Of a DNA stretch of 64,000 nucleotides, positions 34,481-49,900 are shown in pieces. The notes beneath the pieces are model-generated. The model had not been told where the DNA came from, did no database searches, and saw only the letters and a list, made by a program, of their open reading frames with translations. Source of the DNA: Quercus robur (lineage: Eukaryota; Streptophyta; Magnoliopsida; Fagales; Fagaceae); contig NC_065538.1 in assembly GCF_932294415.1 (NCBI RefSeq), positions 45,050,843 to 45,114,842 on the forward strand. Reading direction: 5' to 3'. Made by a program: the position numbers and the translations under genes. Position 1 is the first letter of the stretch. Each line of letters begins with the position of its first letter.

Positions 34481-37302
34481 ATTGCCAATTACAAACTCTT
34501 TTATCTCCAAAAGTCACATAAAAATATAGAAGAGGGGAGAGGGAAGATTTGGAGTTGAGAAATATAAAGCATTAGAACTAGACGCGTAATTTGAACAGCT
34601 CAGACTCAGCAATGCTTTATCCTACTTTCAACAATGGGAATCCAGTTGGAAACTTGTGGTTTCATCCACTGACTGCTAAAATCAAGGAGGATATTAGGAT
34701 TAAAACACCATGAAAATAGCTCAGGCTGTATATTATATGGCTCCCATGTTGACTTGTGTGGTTGGTCTAATCATTTGTATAGATACTATGTACTTCGTAT
34801 GTCATATTGGAAAACCTTCCTACAATTCATGATTAATTACATAAGAAACAGAGAAGCAGAAGAATTGAAAGCTGGCTAGAGTATAATTTACATTTTTATA
34901 ATTGCCTTTGCGTGGTGCACATATATTTTGGCATGTTTGTACTATACCTCATTAGTCATACCTTCGTCACAAGACACCTTCAGATACATATTATAATATT
35001 GTTCTTCTTATCCCTAATAAAAAAAGCAACTGTGGCCAATGGCTTTATGGCCTAATGGCATATGCAATCCATGTGTGTTATTACTATCCTCTGCATTTAA
35101 AATGAATTTACATTTTATAATTCAAATTAAATATTACAAATTTAACAGTATATCTAGTGTCATATCATTTGGGTCATATTTGGGTCATTATGATTGAACT
35201 TAGAGATAAAATATTAAGCTTGAAATGGACTGTAAATTGACTTTATACATATTATAATTTTGTATTCTTAGAATAATGGAAGTAAGGCTGCGTTTGTTTC
35301 GACTGAAAATGGATTGGGGAAAACAATTTACATCCTGTCATGTGTTTGGTTGCGCATGGAAAATTTGGTCAAACGGAAAATCATTTCCATTGATTGTAAA
35401 ATACCAACCCCACACCTGTAAATTATTTTACACTTTCATTTTACCTTCAAATCATTTCCACTATCCTCAGAAAATTTCTCTCCTCACTCACTCTCATCAC
35501 TCATGCCAAGCCCAAGCCGAAGGACGGAGAGAGCTATCGTTGGTGAAGCCCAGATCCAATCCCCGACCTACAGCCCCACCGGTCTAATCGCATAGCCACA
35601 ACTTCTCCATCGTGCTCAAACCCATCTTCGATGAACCATGAAACCCATCGTCATGCCTGCAAGCCCCTCTACCAATGAAGGCAATTTCTCATCTACTTCA
35701 CCTTCATCCTCTCTCTCACTTATCGACCCATCCTTCTTCCACCCATGCCATCGCTGCCTTAATTAATTAATTAATTTATTTATTTATTTTGTAAAATAAC
35801 ATTTTTGCTTGGGTTTTGGAAGATTGGTGGTTGGGGTGATTCATGGGTTTCAGTGGTGGTGGGTTGGGGGTGAGTTTAAGCGTTGATGGTGGTCAATTGG
35901 GGGTGGTGGATCATTGGCTATGGTGGTTTGTGGGTTTCATTGGTGGTGGATTATGGGTTTTGGTAGATGGTTTTGATATTGATTTTGAGATTAATGGGTT
36001 CTGATTTTGATTATGATTTTTCAAATTAATTGGTTATGTGGTGGATGATGGTGGCTGGGTTTGGGAGTTGAGAAAATGGCTGAGAAAATGTGAAAAATTT
36101 GTAGGAAAATAACATTTTCAGAATATTACCAAACATTGGAAATTGTTTTCTGAACTGTTTTCCATTGCAGAACCAAACATCCGCATTTCATTTTACTTAC
36201 GGGAAAACAATTTCCCTTGAAATCATTTTATACTCAGAATTGACTTTCCGTTGAACCAAACGTAGCCTAAAATAGTATTAACTGCAAATGGCAGATTGTA
36301 AGAATTTAGATATTTAAGGGATTAGCAGAAATATAACAAAAAATAAGTGTTTACGTGTAAATTGTAAACCGCGCTAATCAGTTGTTGAAGTTACTGATTT
36401 TACAAGAATAATACTTGTGTGAAAAAGTGTGGTAACGTTGTTCTAGTAACATTGTTTGTATTTTTTAGAAATACATGTGGGTAAAAAAGTGTGTGAAAAT
36501 ACGTGTAATATTATTTAAAACTAAAAACATATGTTTAAACACATGAACCAAATGTGCCCTAAGAACTTCGTTGTTTCTTTGAAAATACATTTAAGAAGAA
36601 GAAGGGCATTTTTTAAATACTTGTTCAAATATAGATCCTAATTCAAAGAAATCTTTACATTTCTCCAAGTTTCAACATTTTCTTTTAATTTTTCCTCATC
36701 TTTTTGAATAGCCTTCCTTTTTCTTTTTCTTTTTTATGCTGAAAGAATATTTTGAATAACCAAGTGGAGGCAAGGGGATTTTCTAGTACATGTTTGAAGC
36801 TCACCATAGTAAAAAGGTGCAAAGGGAAAACCAGTTCCATTTTAGACCACTCCATATTGCCACCTTTTATGCATGGAAAACAGAAATTAAAAAATAAAAA
36901 TAAAATAAAATTATGCCCATATAATTAAACCGACCCAAATAATTAGGTACCGTAAACCAATGTGCTTGGTAACCATATTATTAGGCTGGCCATTTCTTGA
37001 GGCCCAAGAATGTTTTGGATGACGAAATCTGAACAGCTGGGAATACAATTTAATTAGAAGCCGCACGCGTCACCATAAAATATTAACAAGAGAAAAAATT
37101 TAAAACGACACAAAAGAAGAAGTTTATGTGCTTAACATTAAAGCAAGAGATAATACATAGATGCGGTGATATGACTTTAATATATCAAAGAGAAGAAACC
37201 TTTTTTTTTTTCCCTTGGGGTAAGTCAAATGAGAAGGAATTTAATTAAAGTGATTGAGCAAGAACTTGAAATCTCTGGGTGCATTTGACTTCTAATGGGC
37301 AT
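34072..37302. repeat. segmental duplication, copy 1
   Basis: Matches 54601-57909 in the same orientation. It covers codons 1-136 of the ERF gene, its promoter, a Harbinger-type element (35286-36267) and further noncoding DNA. Within the 439 bp from 34072 to 34510 I count five differences. Beyond 37302 copy 1 continues GTTGGAAATG, whereas copy 2 is interrupted by a gypsy LTR. Confidence 0.95.
35286..36267. mobile_element. PIF/Harbinger-like nonautonomous element (in duplication copy 1)
   Basis: The ends are GGCTGCGTTTGTTTCGACTG and the inverse of TTGAACCAAACGTAGCC. TAA flanks both sides (35283-35285, 36268-36270). The interior has a CT/CCA-rich half and a GGTGG/GTTTTG-rich half. The same insertion is in copy 2, so it predates the duplication. 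Confidence 0.75.
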
Positions 37303-38329
37303 GTTGGAAATGTGCTTGATGGAATAATGGCCGAAGGGTTTGATTTTGATAATTCTCTCTTTTACGTCCTTGATAGTATAAAAATTAGGCCAGGCAAATG
37401 GGTTAGGCCGGGTCAAGTTAGGTGACTCATTTTTTTATGTGATTTTAAAATATATATATATATATATATATGTATGTATATATGTATGTTTTTCAAACTT
37501 AATAAGTCATGCAACAAATTATTACCAAAAACAAAAAACTAAACTTCTAACCACCACACTTGGTACAGAAAAGGCACAGCTTTTTTAACAAATTCCAATA
37601 CTTAGGTTCAAATCCACCAATAAAACTCAAAAAAACCAATTAAATATATATGTATATATTCAAAGTTTACACAATTCAAATTCAAAGTTCACTAATGATA
37701 TCATAACTATAAAATAACAAACAAAAATTCAATATCAGAAATTTGATGTCATTGACCATTTCAAGTAATCATATTTCTTACGTGCACCTGTTCATGTTGC
37801 ACGTAAAATAAAAACAAAGAAAATGTAACATATTAGATAAATAAGAATAATTAAGTAAATATTTAAAATGAAATGCACCTCAATCTACTCAATGTTAGTA
37901 GTAGATCCAACACTAGAAATCTTCATACTTGTAAATAACAGCTCAAGTTGGCAAGTAGCTTCATTAATTAGTTTACACAGAGAGAGATATGAAAAATTAC
38001 CCTCACTATGGTCCGTGGCCAAATGGAGGTGCCCTGTGGTTGTGCCACTACCCGCATCTGTGATTGTGAGAAAGAACTGGACAATTTGAGACTCTTTAGA
38101 ACTGGATAGTAATAGTGAGAGAGAAGAAGAACTGAAGCATGAAAGGAAATAACTTAAGTCCGCTACCATCTGCACGCTTAGTAAGGTAGTGGTTGGTTAC
38201 TTGGATAGCTTTAGTGTTTCATTGTTTTAGTTTTTATTTTTTATTTATTTTTATTTATTTTTAAAATGGTGTGGCGAGCACATTATATATATATATATAT
38301 ATATTTTTTTTTTTTGAGAAACTGGTAAG
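37303..38329. other. intergenic DNA
   Basis: (TA)n tracts at about 37450-37470 and 38284-38304. A B-box-like GGTTCAAATCC at about 37612 suggests a decayed SINE. No gene seen. Confidence 0.5.
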
Positions 38330-39600
38330 GAATTTTAATTAAAGCAAATATAACTGAAAAACATCCTTCAAATCACGTGGTAAATCTTCTAACCACACAT
38401 CAAAATCTGCGGATGCAACTACTCTACGGGCAATGGCATGAGCAAGCTAATTGCCCTCCCTCTTGACATGACTAAAACTACAATTAATATTAGACACTAA
38501 ACAATGAATATCAACAATACCATTTCCAAACATAGTCCTGGAAGACTTGGTTGCAACAAGAGCTTGGATAACCCACAAGGAATCACCCTTCTCCTCCACG
38601 GATTGAAGACACAGCTCCTTGGCAAAGACAACAGCTTTTCTGGCAGCTAAAGCTTCCACCATGTCCACAGAACCTGGATGCCTAATTTTCTGGCTCATCG
38701 CACCAATGGTCAACCCCGTCGAGTCCCTAATAACCACCCCAAGACCTGCACAAGCCTGCTCCTTAAACAAAGCCCCGTCAAAGTTAACTTTAAACAAATC
38801 AGAGGCAGGCAGTTTCCACCAAGTATATCCCCAATTCGAGCAACCATCCGAGAGATCATTTTATGCACATCATGGAACTTCTTCAGCAAATTAGAGGCCT
38901 GATGACACACCTCATCAATACCCCACACCTTTTGTCTCTCCTGAACCCTATTCCGATGCTCCCAAATACTCCACGCAACCATGGCGAAAAGCTCCACCAG
39001 CTTGGATGAAACTTCCCCACACAGAAAGTGAAAAACATCTTCAGAGCATGGATGCTATCTTCATTTGAGTCATAACACTGCTTGCAAAGACCTTCAGCCA
39101 CCACTTGCCACTTGAACAAATTAAGCTTGGTAGGCAGCGCCTCTCGGACAGCTCTCCATAAAAAAATGTCAAACTTTTTGAGGCACCCGAAGTTTCCAAA
39201 TGCCATGCTACAGCCTTTACCCACCTCCACAGATGAAGGAACACCTCGGGGACTCCTTAGCATCAAAGACATTACCGGACTAAAAATATTTAGCCCGGAA
39301 AACCTTATACACCAAGGAATTTATGTCATGGAAAAAACATCCGAAGATCCCTAAACTCCATGCCTCCAACCGATTTAGAAGAACAAAGAGTCTCCCATTG
39401 AACCCAATGAATTTTCCTAGAATTTTCTGAACAACCCAACCAAAACTTTCTAATCATAACTTCAATATCCTTAAGCAAACCAATAGGTAGATGAAATACA
39501 CTCATAGAACCACTGCCTTGATCATTATTTCCTTACTGGCCTCAGAAAATAACTTCTCCTTCCAACCTTGCATACGAGTCCAAATCCGCTCCTTTATAAT
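38330..39600 (-). pseudogene. LINE reverse-transcriptase 3' region (zinc-binding + RNase H-like)
   Basis: On the minus strand, FLWRAVREALPTKLNL (about 39180-39110) is the zinc-binding domain found after plant LINE RTs. About 38797-38447 encodes an RNase H-like domain with KVNFDGALF, GVVIRDSTG and FSHVKREGN. Frameshifts separate the parts, and the RT and endonuclease are missing or decayed. Nonfunctional copy of a non-LTR retrotransposon. Confidence 0.8.
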
Positions 39601-40990
39601 TCATTATTTCTTTGCATACAATGTACATATAATTCATTGTCGTCTAAAAAATAAACTAAACAAAGAAATAATGAATTATAAAATGTATCTTTTTTTTAAT
39701 TAAAAAAAAGGACAATTTAAAAAAACTGGGTCATCGGTCAACTCAGTTTACTCTGTGTCAGGTTACTTTCCTTTGGGTTATCAAATCGAGCCCAATTTTG
39801 CTTATTCTAATAAAAAATTACATCATGTATGTACAAATTGGAGAAGTGGGTTAGCCTTCACTGGGCTATTAACTTTTACAAGTTTTGGGCCTCTAGTCTA
39901 GAACAAAAATTATCAATAGTGAGGAGCATGGCAAAGGTAGCAAAACTACAGCAGCTCTGGCTAAAGAGAAAGAACCGACTGACTGGTCTATTTCTACATT
40001 CATTAGTAATCCTTTTGAATTAAGTTTGTTTTTTGTTAGCTGTGAGTAGTTGTGCTGGGTTAGAAGATCTATAAACTTAGTAGCTGTTCCTGCTGCCAAA
40101 CTTTTTGTTGCTATTAAAGCTGATTTTTCTTGTAATAATCGTAATCTACCTCCTCAAGTTCTGGAAGCTTGCCTTTGATTCTTAATTAAATTATATTTTA
40201 TATAATTAAATTATATTTTATATAATAAAATAAAATCTCTCCGAAATTTTTTTTTTTTTTTTTTAAGGAAGAAAAAATCTCCGACTTTGATATGTATTTA
40301 TCAATCTTTCATGCACAGACTTTGTCCTATTTTGTATTTACGTTCAAAATTACACCAAGTCGGTTACTAATTAAACTCAGACTTCCCCCACAAACTATTA
40401 CGGTTAGGAGCTGGCAAGGGAAGATGGCAAGCAGCCGCCTAGCCAAAAAAATAAAAAAGGTCCTAAGTTTTCTTTCTATCTTTTTAATCTTTTGTTGTTT
40501 TGGGTGTACAATGAATTTTGTTTGTTACTGTTAGGTTTCACAGAGCTTTGTTAATAAATAATAATATTCTACTAATTAATATTTGTCATTTTAAACTTTA
40601 AAATATATTGAGTCAGCCTGATTATGTATAAAATTAGAATTGATGCTGATTGTTAAACTATAAGAATGGAATATCTATATTAATTACTGAAAAACAGGTT
40701 ATGTGGCCATAGTTGGTAGGGGTAGTTGATCAGAATCTAAGGCTAATTAAACAAGAAAGGTTTGGTTCCCAAACCCCAGCAACCTAGGAGAATAGAGAAG
40801 TGTAAAACTAGTCAACTCTCCTCACCGACTGGGTAATATTTGGTCATGACAATTCAATAGGTACGAGCCAAGTAGCCAATTAGATGACCTCGTACTATTA
40901 CAATATGAAAGATATCGCAGCCTTATTCACCATATTTAGGAGCATCATCAGCAAGTTTTTGCTTAGCTCCTATCATCAGGTTCTGATAAT
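39601..40990. other. upstream region of the GDSL gene
   Basis: AT-rich. No other gene recognised; short open frames here lack domains. No clear TATA box is evident just upstream of the ATG at 40991. Confidence 0.45.
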
Positions 40991-43900
40991 ATGGAATTCT
41001 TCTATAAACATTCTCTACCTCTTCTTCTTTTCATTCTTCAATTGTTATGCTTCAAATCTATAGGTCAAGCTTTGAACAGCAATGTCACAGCTTTGTTAGT
41101 TTTTGGTGACTCCACGGTCGATCCAGGAAACAATAACAATATAAGAACGATTTTTAAGGCAAATTTTCGACCTTACGGGAGAGAATTTGCAAACCATACA
41201 CCCACAGGAAGGTTCAGTGATGGCCAGCTTACCACTGACTTTGTTGGTAAGTTTTCATAGTTTTCTTCTCCTTTGCTTCTGTTTTTGTTCCTTTTGCTTG
41301 CCTAATGCATTGCAGAAAAAAATGAGGCTGTAAACTAAGGGAGTTGGCCATGAACACTGATTATATTCGACTCCCTAAAATTAAAGCATGTTTACATCAG
41401 ACGAGAGAGTATTCATAAAAGATTTTCTCCTGTTTTTTTATTTATAAATAGGTCAATGTGAAACCTAATTTTGAGGATTATCTAATAAACGTACCAAGCA
41501 CAAGTAAAACTCTGTGGTCAGAAATAAGCTGACAAGCATATATATAGAATTCGTGAATAAACAAGTCCAAGGAATAAGCTCATGAGCAGAGAATTGTGTC
41601 ATGCTTTGTTAATAAAATTTGTTATTTGGCTCGATATTTACGTGGAAATTATTATTGTTACATTTTTTATATTTTAGATCCAATTTATTCTGAGCTTTTT
41701 TGCGTCAACTTAAACTTTTTTTAAAATGAATATAGGCTTGTTTGTGAGATTGAGCTTGAACTTGTTTTGAGACAGTATTTAGGTTAATTTTGGCTTGATT
41801 TATAACACAACCCGAGATCAAATTACTTGAATTTTCAATACATTTGAGTTCAATTTATAATTGAGCTCGAAATAGGCCCAAGTCAAGCTTGAACACCTTA
41901 TTAATCTTGCCTAACCGAATTCAAACCTTCAATACTCGACTAAGTCAATTAAAACTGTGCACTAATTTTTGAATACTTTGGTTATGTCTGGCACAGCTTC
42001 GTATTTAGGCATAAAAAAGTATATTCCACCGTATTTGGATCAAACTCTAAGCATTCAGGAGCTGGTGACAGGAGTTAGCTTTGCGTCAGGCGCCTCTGGA
42101 TATGATCCACTTACGCCAACGCTAAGTGTAAGTGCTTCACTCTCTCTTCGCCACGGTAAAATAATCTAGGAAATAATACAATTAAAACTTTCTGTAAAAC
42201 TTCATGTTTATATCATCCAATTATCTATTAATACATCAAATTTATTTAAATTAAATATTAGTTAGCTTCATGCAAAACAGAAGTTACCAAATTTTTAATT
42301 AGAAAAGGAATTATGGGTTTTAATTAGTTTTTTAAATGATAAAGTCTCTATATATAAAAATAAATAAATAATTTCCTGTCCTTAAATGAAAGACTTCAGA
42401 CTTGGTTGGAATCTCATCTACAAAAAATAAATAAATAAAGTCATTGATATCCTGATATGTGATAAGAACAATCATTATAAGGAGGACACCATAAATTTTA
42501 AATTCTCTTGCAACTATATATACAAAAAGAGAATTTCTTCCTCTTTTTTTTTTTTTTTTCCCGACATTTTAGTGTCAGTTTGAGAATAGCTTATCTAACT
42601 TTTTGCTGAAATTTTTTTTATAAAAGTGTATTAGAATATATTTGTACTTTGAAATTTTTTTTAAGAAGTGAGAAAAAGCGGAAAAAATAAAGTTTTAAAA
42701 AACTATATGTAAAAGTTAAAATTTAAAACTAATGTCAAACTCACCTATGTGTGTACAATAGCTCAACCTCATATTACATGTTTTTGCTGCTGGATAGTGC
42801 CCTCCCAATTCTTTTCAGGATTTTATCCTATGATTAATATGACTAGATTGTACGGTTGTATTTAATATTTAGCATGAAATTACCGATTTTTAATGTTGAA
42901 AAATCAAATAGCATAAAAGATGATTAGATGATGTTAAATATTTATATATAATCAATGCTTTCAAGCGATTCAATTATTTAGTGAATAATCCACTAAGAGT
43001 CTTGTATTTTAATTGGTAATTCATGGTGTTTTCAACAAAAATATTTAGGGTTTAAATTCTTCCACTCCTAATTATCGAATTATCCAAAAAATAATATTGA
43101 ATGTTAAATATATTAGCAATGTGATGTGTTATACCATATTGCATATGCTAGAGTGAAAGCAGAAGAGGAAGAATAGGAACACCGAGAACACGATGGTTAT
43201 GTGGTTTTGCCTATGTCCATGGAGGAAATCCTTAAGGGTTACATCTTTATTATATGAGACTGTAATACAAATCCTATATTATAATGAACTTTAACATGAG
43301 TATATAAAGGCAACTAAACTCTAGACTACTAGTACAAGCAGGAGTGGACTTGAGCCTATTACATTGGGTTAATATGTCTAATATATCTCTAACACCCTCC
43401 CTTAAACTCAATGCGAAAGCTCGATGAAGGTTTGAGATTGGATAAGTATGAGCAGATCCCTTGGAGTTGCCATGGAGAATACCTTTGAAGAAACCATGAT
43501 GAAGAATGTGCCAATTAAGCGATTTTGGAGCTTTAAATGGAGAAACGGACTCCAAAATCAAAATCTACATGAAAAATTAAGCAAAATAGGCCCTTTCAGA
43601 AATTTTGACTTTTAATCAATGGGCAATGTAAGAAGTCAAAGTCAACAATAATCATCAAAGTCAATGGATGAGGTCCAATCTGGGTCGGTCAGTCCGGTAC
43701 CAAGCTGAGGCACATGGATCCACTGAGTTTGTAAACTGATGATGTGGCATGAGGTGGACTAAGGCTGATGTGGCTTTACTTGCGTGGCTACTAATGTGGC
43801 TTGGTGATGTCATCAGATGACGTTAGATAACATCAACAGATTCTTCGGTGCGTGCTTCAATTCTAGCACGTGGAGATGAGGCCAGATATCCAGGAGGTGC

Positions 43901-46900
43901 GTGAGAGTGTGTGGGAGGTCAAATGAGGGCCAAATTCTAAGGTTCTATAGATCGGCAGATGACAAGGCCTAAATGTTAGCATGTGTGACCAAAATCCGAT
44001 CTTGGAGTCAAGAATTTGTGGCTGCGCATAGAGTAAGTGCTAGAATCTGTGGTAGCGCGTGAAGCTTCTAGTGGAGACAAAATTCCTAGGTTTTGGTTGT
44101 GGGAGGCCATGAAGCATGTCTATGTGGTTGGTTTCATCAGGAGAAGGCCTAATTTGCACATATCTGAAAGGGAGAGGCACATATTGCTTAGGCTTATGAT
44201 CTGAGACACTCAAGGCAGCGACGATGATCCATGGGAGCTGTGTGATGACGTGGGGTATTAGATGATAGTAAGACCATGGTTTTAAAAACCAAACCTGTCA
44301 AACAACTGTAAAGGTAGTGGTTCCCGGTTTTATGGTCGGACCATGATTGGACTGATGGTCGAACCAATGACATCATAATTATTTAATTAATAATTTTAAA
44401 TTATAAAATATATATAATAGAATATGTAATAAGTTTGAAACAAAGAATATTTAGTATATAGTATTAAAATAACAAATCCACAACTTATATATAGTATTAA
44501 AATTATTTAGTATGAAATTAACAATAAATAATAAATTAGTCATTATTTCAAAAAAAAATGTATTATTATTTATTATTAAATTTATATGGATTATTATTGT
44601 GCATTTATATATATATATATATATTATGCTTTAGTTACATATATTATATCTTATTATTATTTATTTATATGATTAAAATTGGCAATTGGCAATCGGCAAG
44701 TAACATTTTACTTAGTTCTTTTCCTCTGTATCAAAGTTCATGAAATACGCTAATAGCCCAAAGGTTGCCCAAAGCCCAAAAGCAAAAACACACCCTTAAA
44801 AGAATGACACTAATACCGATACATACACTACAAGACAACATTGAAAAAAAAAACCATTTAATACCCCACCTACCCCACTTTCCAACCAACCCGGCTTGTT
44901 TTCTCTCCTTGTTATTTTGCCAAATCCCTCTTAGAGTATTTCCAGCAGATTTATCAAATTTTTATACTGTTTGGAGAATGCACATTGACTTTTACATTTT
45001 AACTACTCACTTTTTCAAATACATTTTCTAATAGATTCTCTATCCCATTCTCTATCTCATTTAAATATTATTTTTTTATTCATTATTTATTCTTTTTTTA
45101 ACAACTACACATTTTCCAACATTTTTTTTATTCAATACCTGATTATTATAATAGAAAAAAAAAACATTTGAAGAATGAACAGTTGCCCATCAGACTTGAT
45201 GAGTTATTGTAGCCAAAAAAAATTCCGGGTATAGAGAGTCTATTGGAGACTATTTTTATGGTGTCATTCTCTATTATAGAGATTTTTATGCATTTAGCTA
45301 CACCATTGGAGATACTCTTAGTCATCCTCACTTCTTTAATTAAAGTTTATTTCTCCCTTCTCTCTCAACTTAGATCTACTTCTTCTACTTTTCTTTAAGA
45401 CTTGTCTAAGTTGTCTTGGTCAAAATGCTTGTGTGTGCTCATATAGTCAAATGGTGCCTCCATTGAAGAACCCCTCTCCTCAACTACTTTTTTTTCTTTT
45501 TCTTTTTTTTTTTTCTATACTTTTTCTTTTTCAGAGGTAAAGGATGGTCATAGTTGATTATTAATTTTTTTTTTTTTTTTCAGATCTTAGCTATCTAGTC
45601 AAAATTGCTGCATTTTGGTATTTTAAGCAAACCAGCCAATAACCCGTTCAACCATACTGGTTTTCAGTTTTTACTGTTGAACCAGCCAGTTTTCAGTTAT
45701 TCTCGGTTTTTAGATAATTTTTAGGTTTTAATCATAACCAGATCGGATTAGTGGTCGGTTTTTGGTTGAACCTGCCAATCCGGTCTAGTTTTTAAAACCA
45801 TGAGTATGACTAAAGAGTGTTAGCAATACACAAGTAAAATGTATATCACAATCATATAACATAAAGTATAAATAGTACAGTAGTACAAGTGTATAGTAAG
45901 GCCAAGGATGGGCTTGGGTAAACCTAGCAAATTGATTGGGTTGAATTAATCGGTTTACAATAAGTTAGATTGGGTTTGGGTTGGAAACAGGACTTTTTAA
46001 ATAGGTTGCGAGTGAGTCAGGTTGACTAAGATATAGGTTAGGTTAATTAGGTTATAGGGTAACCTATATTTTTCTCATGCAGTATAATAATAATAATAAT
46101 GTTGTACTTGGATTTCTTTCATTACAAATAAGAGAACAAATAAAAAAGACTCAAAAATAAAATTTAAATAATACATAAATCCTTAAGTTTACACAATCCA
46201 CAATTTACGAAAAATATTATCACCATAAATAAACGAAGAAAAAAGACAACTAAATTTCATAGACCATATTTTCTTTTTTTTAGGTACAGTATATCATCAC
46301 CATAAATTGTTTCATGGACTAATACTAAAAGTTGATTAAAAAGCAACTATGATTATAAAAATGTTTAAGAGATAGTGTGCTATAAAATCAAGGTGTGTCT
46401 ATAACATCTAGTATTCAAATCTCCCCCTCTCCAATTGAAATTATCGAATTAAAAAAAAAAAAAAAAATCATGCACCATTAAAGAGAGTTCAAAAAACATA
46501 TTGAATTTTTTTATTTTTTTTATCTTAGATCATGCAAAGTTGGTTACAGATTATAATTTGCATTATACCTTCAAATATAAAAGAAATTAATAAGCAAAAG
46601 GTTTGTTTTTGTTTTTATTTTTAAATAAGATCCCTTCTTTAAAAAATAGGTCAAGTAGGGTCGAGTATTGGTTGACCCGGCCTCACTCGGCATTTCAACA
46701 AGTTGGGTTCAGGTCTAGTTATTTCCCCTCAAATTCTATTAATTTAATGGATTTAAGTCCAATTCTTCTGGGTCTACGCTTGGGCCTTGAGTACACAATC
46801 AATATGACTTTACTAAGTACATAGCTATCAATTTTTTTTGAATCAGAACTCCTTCAACTCTAACAATGGAATATCTAGTATGGACAAAGTTTAGCTACAA

Positions 46901-49900
46901 TTTCATTCAATATTTTTTTATTAGATGTGAGTTTGGAAAAATACAATATTAGATTACATTTTTTTCTTATATTCTTTATACTTGCAAAATTTCTAAAATA
47001 TCAAAGATCAATAACTATGCCATCAATTAAATGTTTAAAATTCAAATTTTTGTAGTATAAAATTATACATTAAAAATAAGTTTATGGATCAAATAGTAAA
47101 TAACATTTGATTGGCATGAAATTTAACATGTATATTAAGGACATAAAGAAAATGCAATTCAATGATTAGATTTTCAAAATATATAATCATATTAATTTTT
47201 TTAGTGCAAGTTGTAGTCATTGACCACAATTAACTAAAACTTTGTCAATCTAGTATTTACCTAATTTCTATAGAGCAAGACTTAAGTACAGTACTTAGGT
47301 GTTATTCCTTAAGTTCCCCTCTTAAAATTCTATCATGTGAATTTTTTCTCATAGAATAAAAGTGTATTTTTTAGTTAAGTAGCCACATAGCTAAATTTTA
47401 AGAGGGAAATCTAAGAAACAGCACCTAAGGTACTGTACCTAAGTTTTGTCAATTTTTATATGTAATGGCCGAATGTTGTCCAAATTTTTACCAACTTCTC
47501 AAGGAGTATTTTTTTTTTTTTTTTGCTACTTTAATTTCTATAAATGTTTGCCTGGACATTAAAATATTAAATCTAAATCATCCGTTCGGGTGGATTAATT
47601 TTGTCTCAGAATGTAATTCCAATGTCAAAGCAACTGGACTATTTTAGAGAGTATAAGAAAAATATTGAGCCAGCGATTGGAAACCAAGGAATCGAAAATC
47701 ATATCAATAATGCAGTGTTCGTCATCAGTGCTGGTACAAACGACTTCGTTGTCAACTATTATACTGTACCAGTTAGACGACAGAGCTACAATGTCTCAAG
47801 TTACCAGCAATTCTTACTTCAACAGGTTAAAGAGTTCATTCAGGTTTGCATCTCCTGCCACTTTTATTAATTATTATCAAACAGATATAATGATAAATAT
47901 CTTGGTCATTGCTTAGCATATAGATAATAACTAAGGATATATTACGAACTAAACATGATCACCTTTTATCTTGACAAGTATAATAAATTGAATATTAGGT
48001 GAAATTATATTATTTTGGTCATGATATTTTGTGGTTTTACTAAAAATAAATGTATAGTCTACTAGCATGTCCTGATAACCTTTTTTTTGATAAGCATGTC
48101 CTGATAACCTGGTTAGGGTACTAAGCTAGCCATATGAGGTTCATCTTGATTTCAACCTCACAAATTAGCCAATAATGAGAAATCCAATTCTTTAGATAGA
48201 AGAAAGAATTAGAATTTGTAGAGAACAATTTATTTAGCAAAAACTGAAAACTTTTTGTTGAAAATACTATAGATAAAGGTAAAAGTTAACTGAATAATAC
48301 AATGAAACCTATGAATAGTACCAAAAAGTACAGTAGAATCCATAAATAGTAGTAAAAATAAGTTAGAATTGCAAATAAGCTGAAATTTTCAACTCGTCCT
48401 AAACGCACACTTAATTTTAGAAACTATTTAGTTACTATAACTTTTCAAATCCAACCATACAACTTTACCAATTCAATCATTTAATCTTACTTAACCATCA
48501 TTCTTCCTTTTTTTTAACTCTTCTTCTCTCCATTATTTCTTCATTATTGGTACTCTTCTTCCAACTCTTTCCCTCCCTTTCTTAACTTTTTTTTTTATCC
48601 CAATTTTATTATTCATAAATTTGTTATTACTCCCCTTGCACATTTCTCTCTCATTTAGTCCATGTTTTTCCCTTGAAAAAAAAAAGGTGATTACTCTCTC
48701 TTATAGCTCTCTTCTTTTACAATTCTCTTCTTTAATGGATTTTTTTTTTTTATTTTTTATTTATTTTTTTTTTTTTTAATTCCTTCTCGCTGGTTTGCTT
48801 TGGGTTGATGAGTTTTTGTATTTTTGATAACCCCACTTTGGATTGATGTGTTTTAATGTTTTCTATTATGTTTTCTGTCACGGATCCCTTCTCTCCCTTT
48901 ATAGCTTTTGACTAAATGAAAAGTATTAATTGTTAAAAGTTAATACACGTATTTGCTTTTTTTTTTTGAGGAAGAATACACGTATTTGCTAAGTGAGTAT
49001 ATTTCTTTTAAAAACAATTAATCATAATATATTATCTTCAATAAACAAAATAATTATATATTTGCACACATTACATTACGTGGGTTTGGGTTTGCAATTA
49101 GTTCATACAAAAGTCTATAACCTAATCTTAATTTGGACCCACTCTTTAATCTCTATAATCATGAGCTATTATAATCTCTTAGGCTAAGAGCTTATCCTGA
49201 ACAGATTCAACAGAAGCAAATAAACTCAAAACACTCAGCTCCTAATGTCTCTCAAAGGATTGTCCCACTCATTCACACCTTCAAGTGCTGCCCATATGGG
49301 ACCAACTACACCCACGCGCGTTCCCTTTCACCTCGTGCACTCAGTCATACACGTACCATTCCTTACCCATTAAAGTCAGACCCTTTCCCTCACCGGCATA
49401 ATCTGAAATTGGGTAAAACTCGTTCACACATTTATGAGCAGAGCATGGGCGTGAGTGTATAATAGGGTGTGTAATAAATCCTACCCATCTGGAATTTGTG
49501 GTTGTATATGTACTTGGTCCTAGGTCTTTTCGCTTACAATGGACCACTTCCTTCTACTAAAAGGAATGTGTATCGTGTGACTTTACAATAATGTCTTCAA
49601 TCATGAAGCTAAAATAATGTGACTTTATAAAGCTCCCATTGTCTTTATTACCCTCCTTAGTTGATTTCTTTAATTTGTTTATCACCCTCCTTATTTCCTA
49701 CACCATTTTCATGATAGCGTATTTCTCCAAACATCTAAATAATTTTTTCTCTATGCCTAGCTCTAATACCAATTGATACAAGATATTTTGAGAGGAAAAA
49801 AAGAAAAAGAAATATTTAGAGAGATCAAATGGTAAATTGCTGAATTGAGATAATAGCATTCACTCCTTCAAGTACTACAAGCGGGGGCCAACACCAATCA

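Noticed and set aside
34481-34510. ten extra N-terminal residues for the ERF protein
   Set aside because: That extension starts with TTG; the first ATG is at 34480.
39829-40023. small gene upstream of the GDSL gene
   Set aside because: 64 residues without any recognisable motif; a decayed transposon piece is equally likely.
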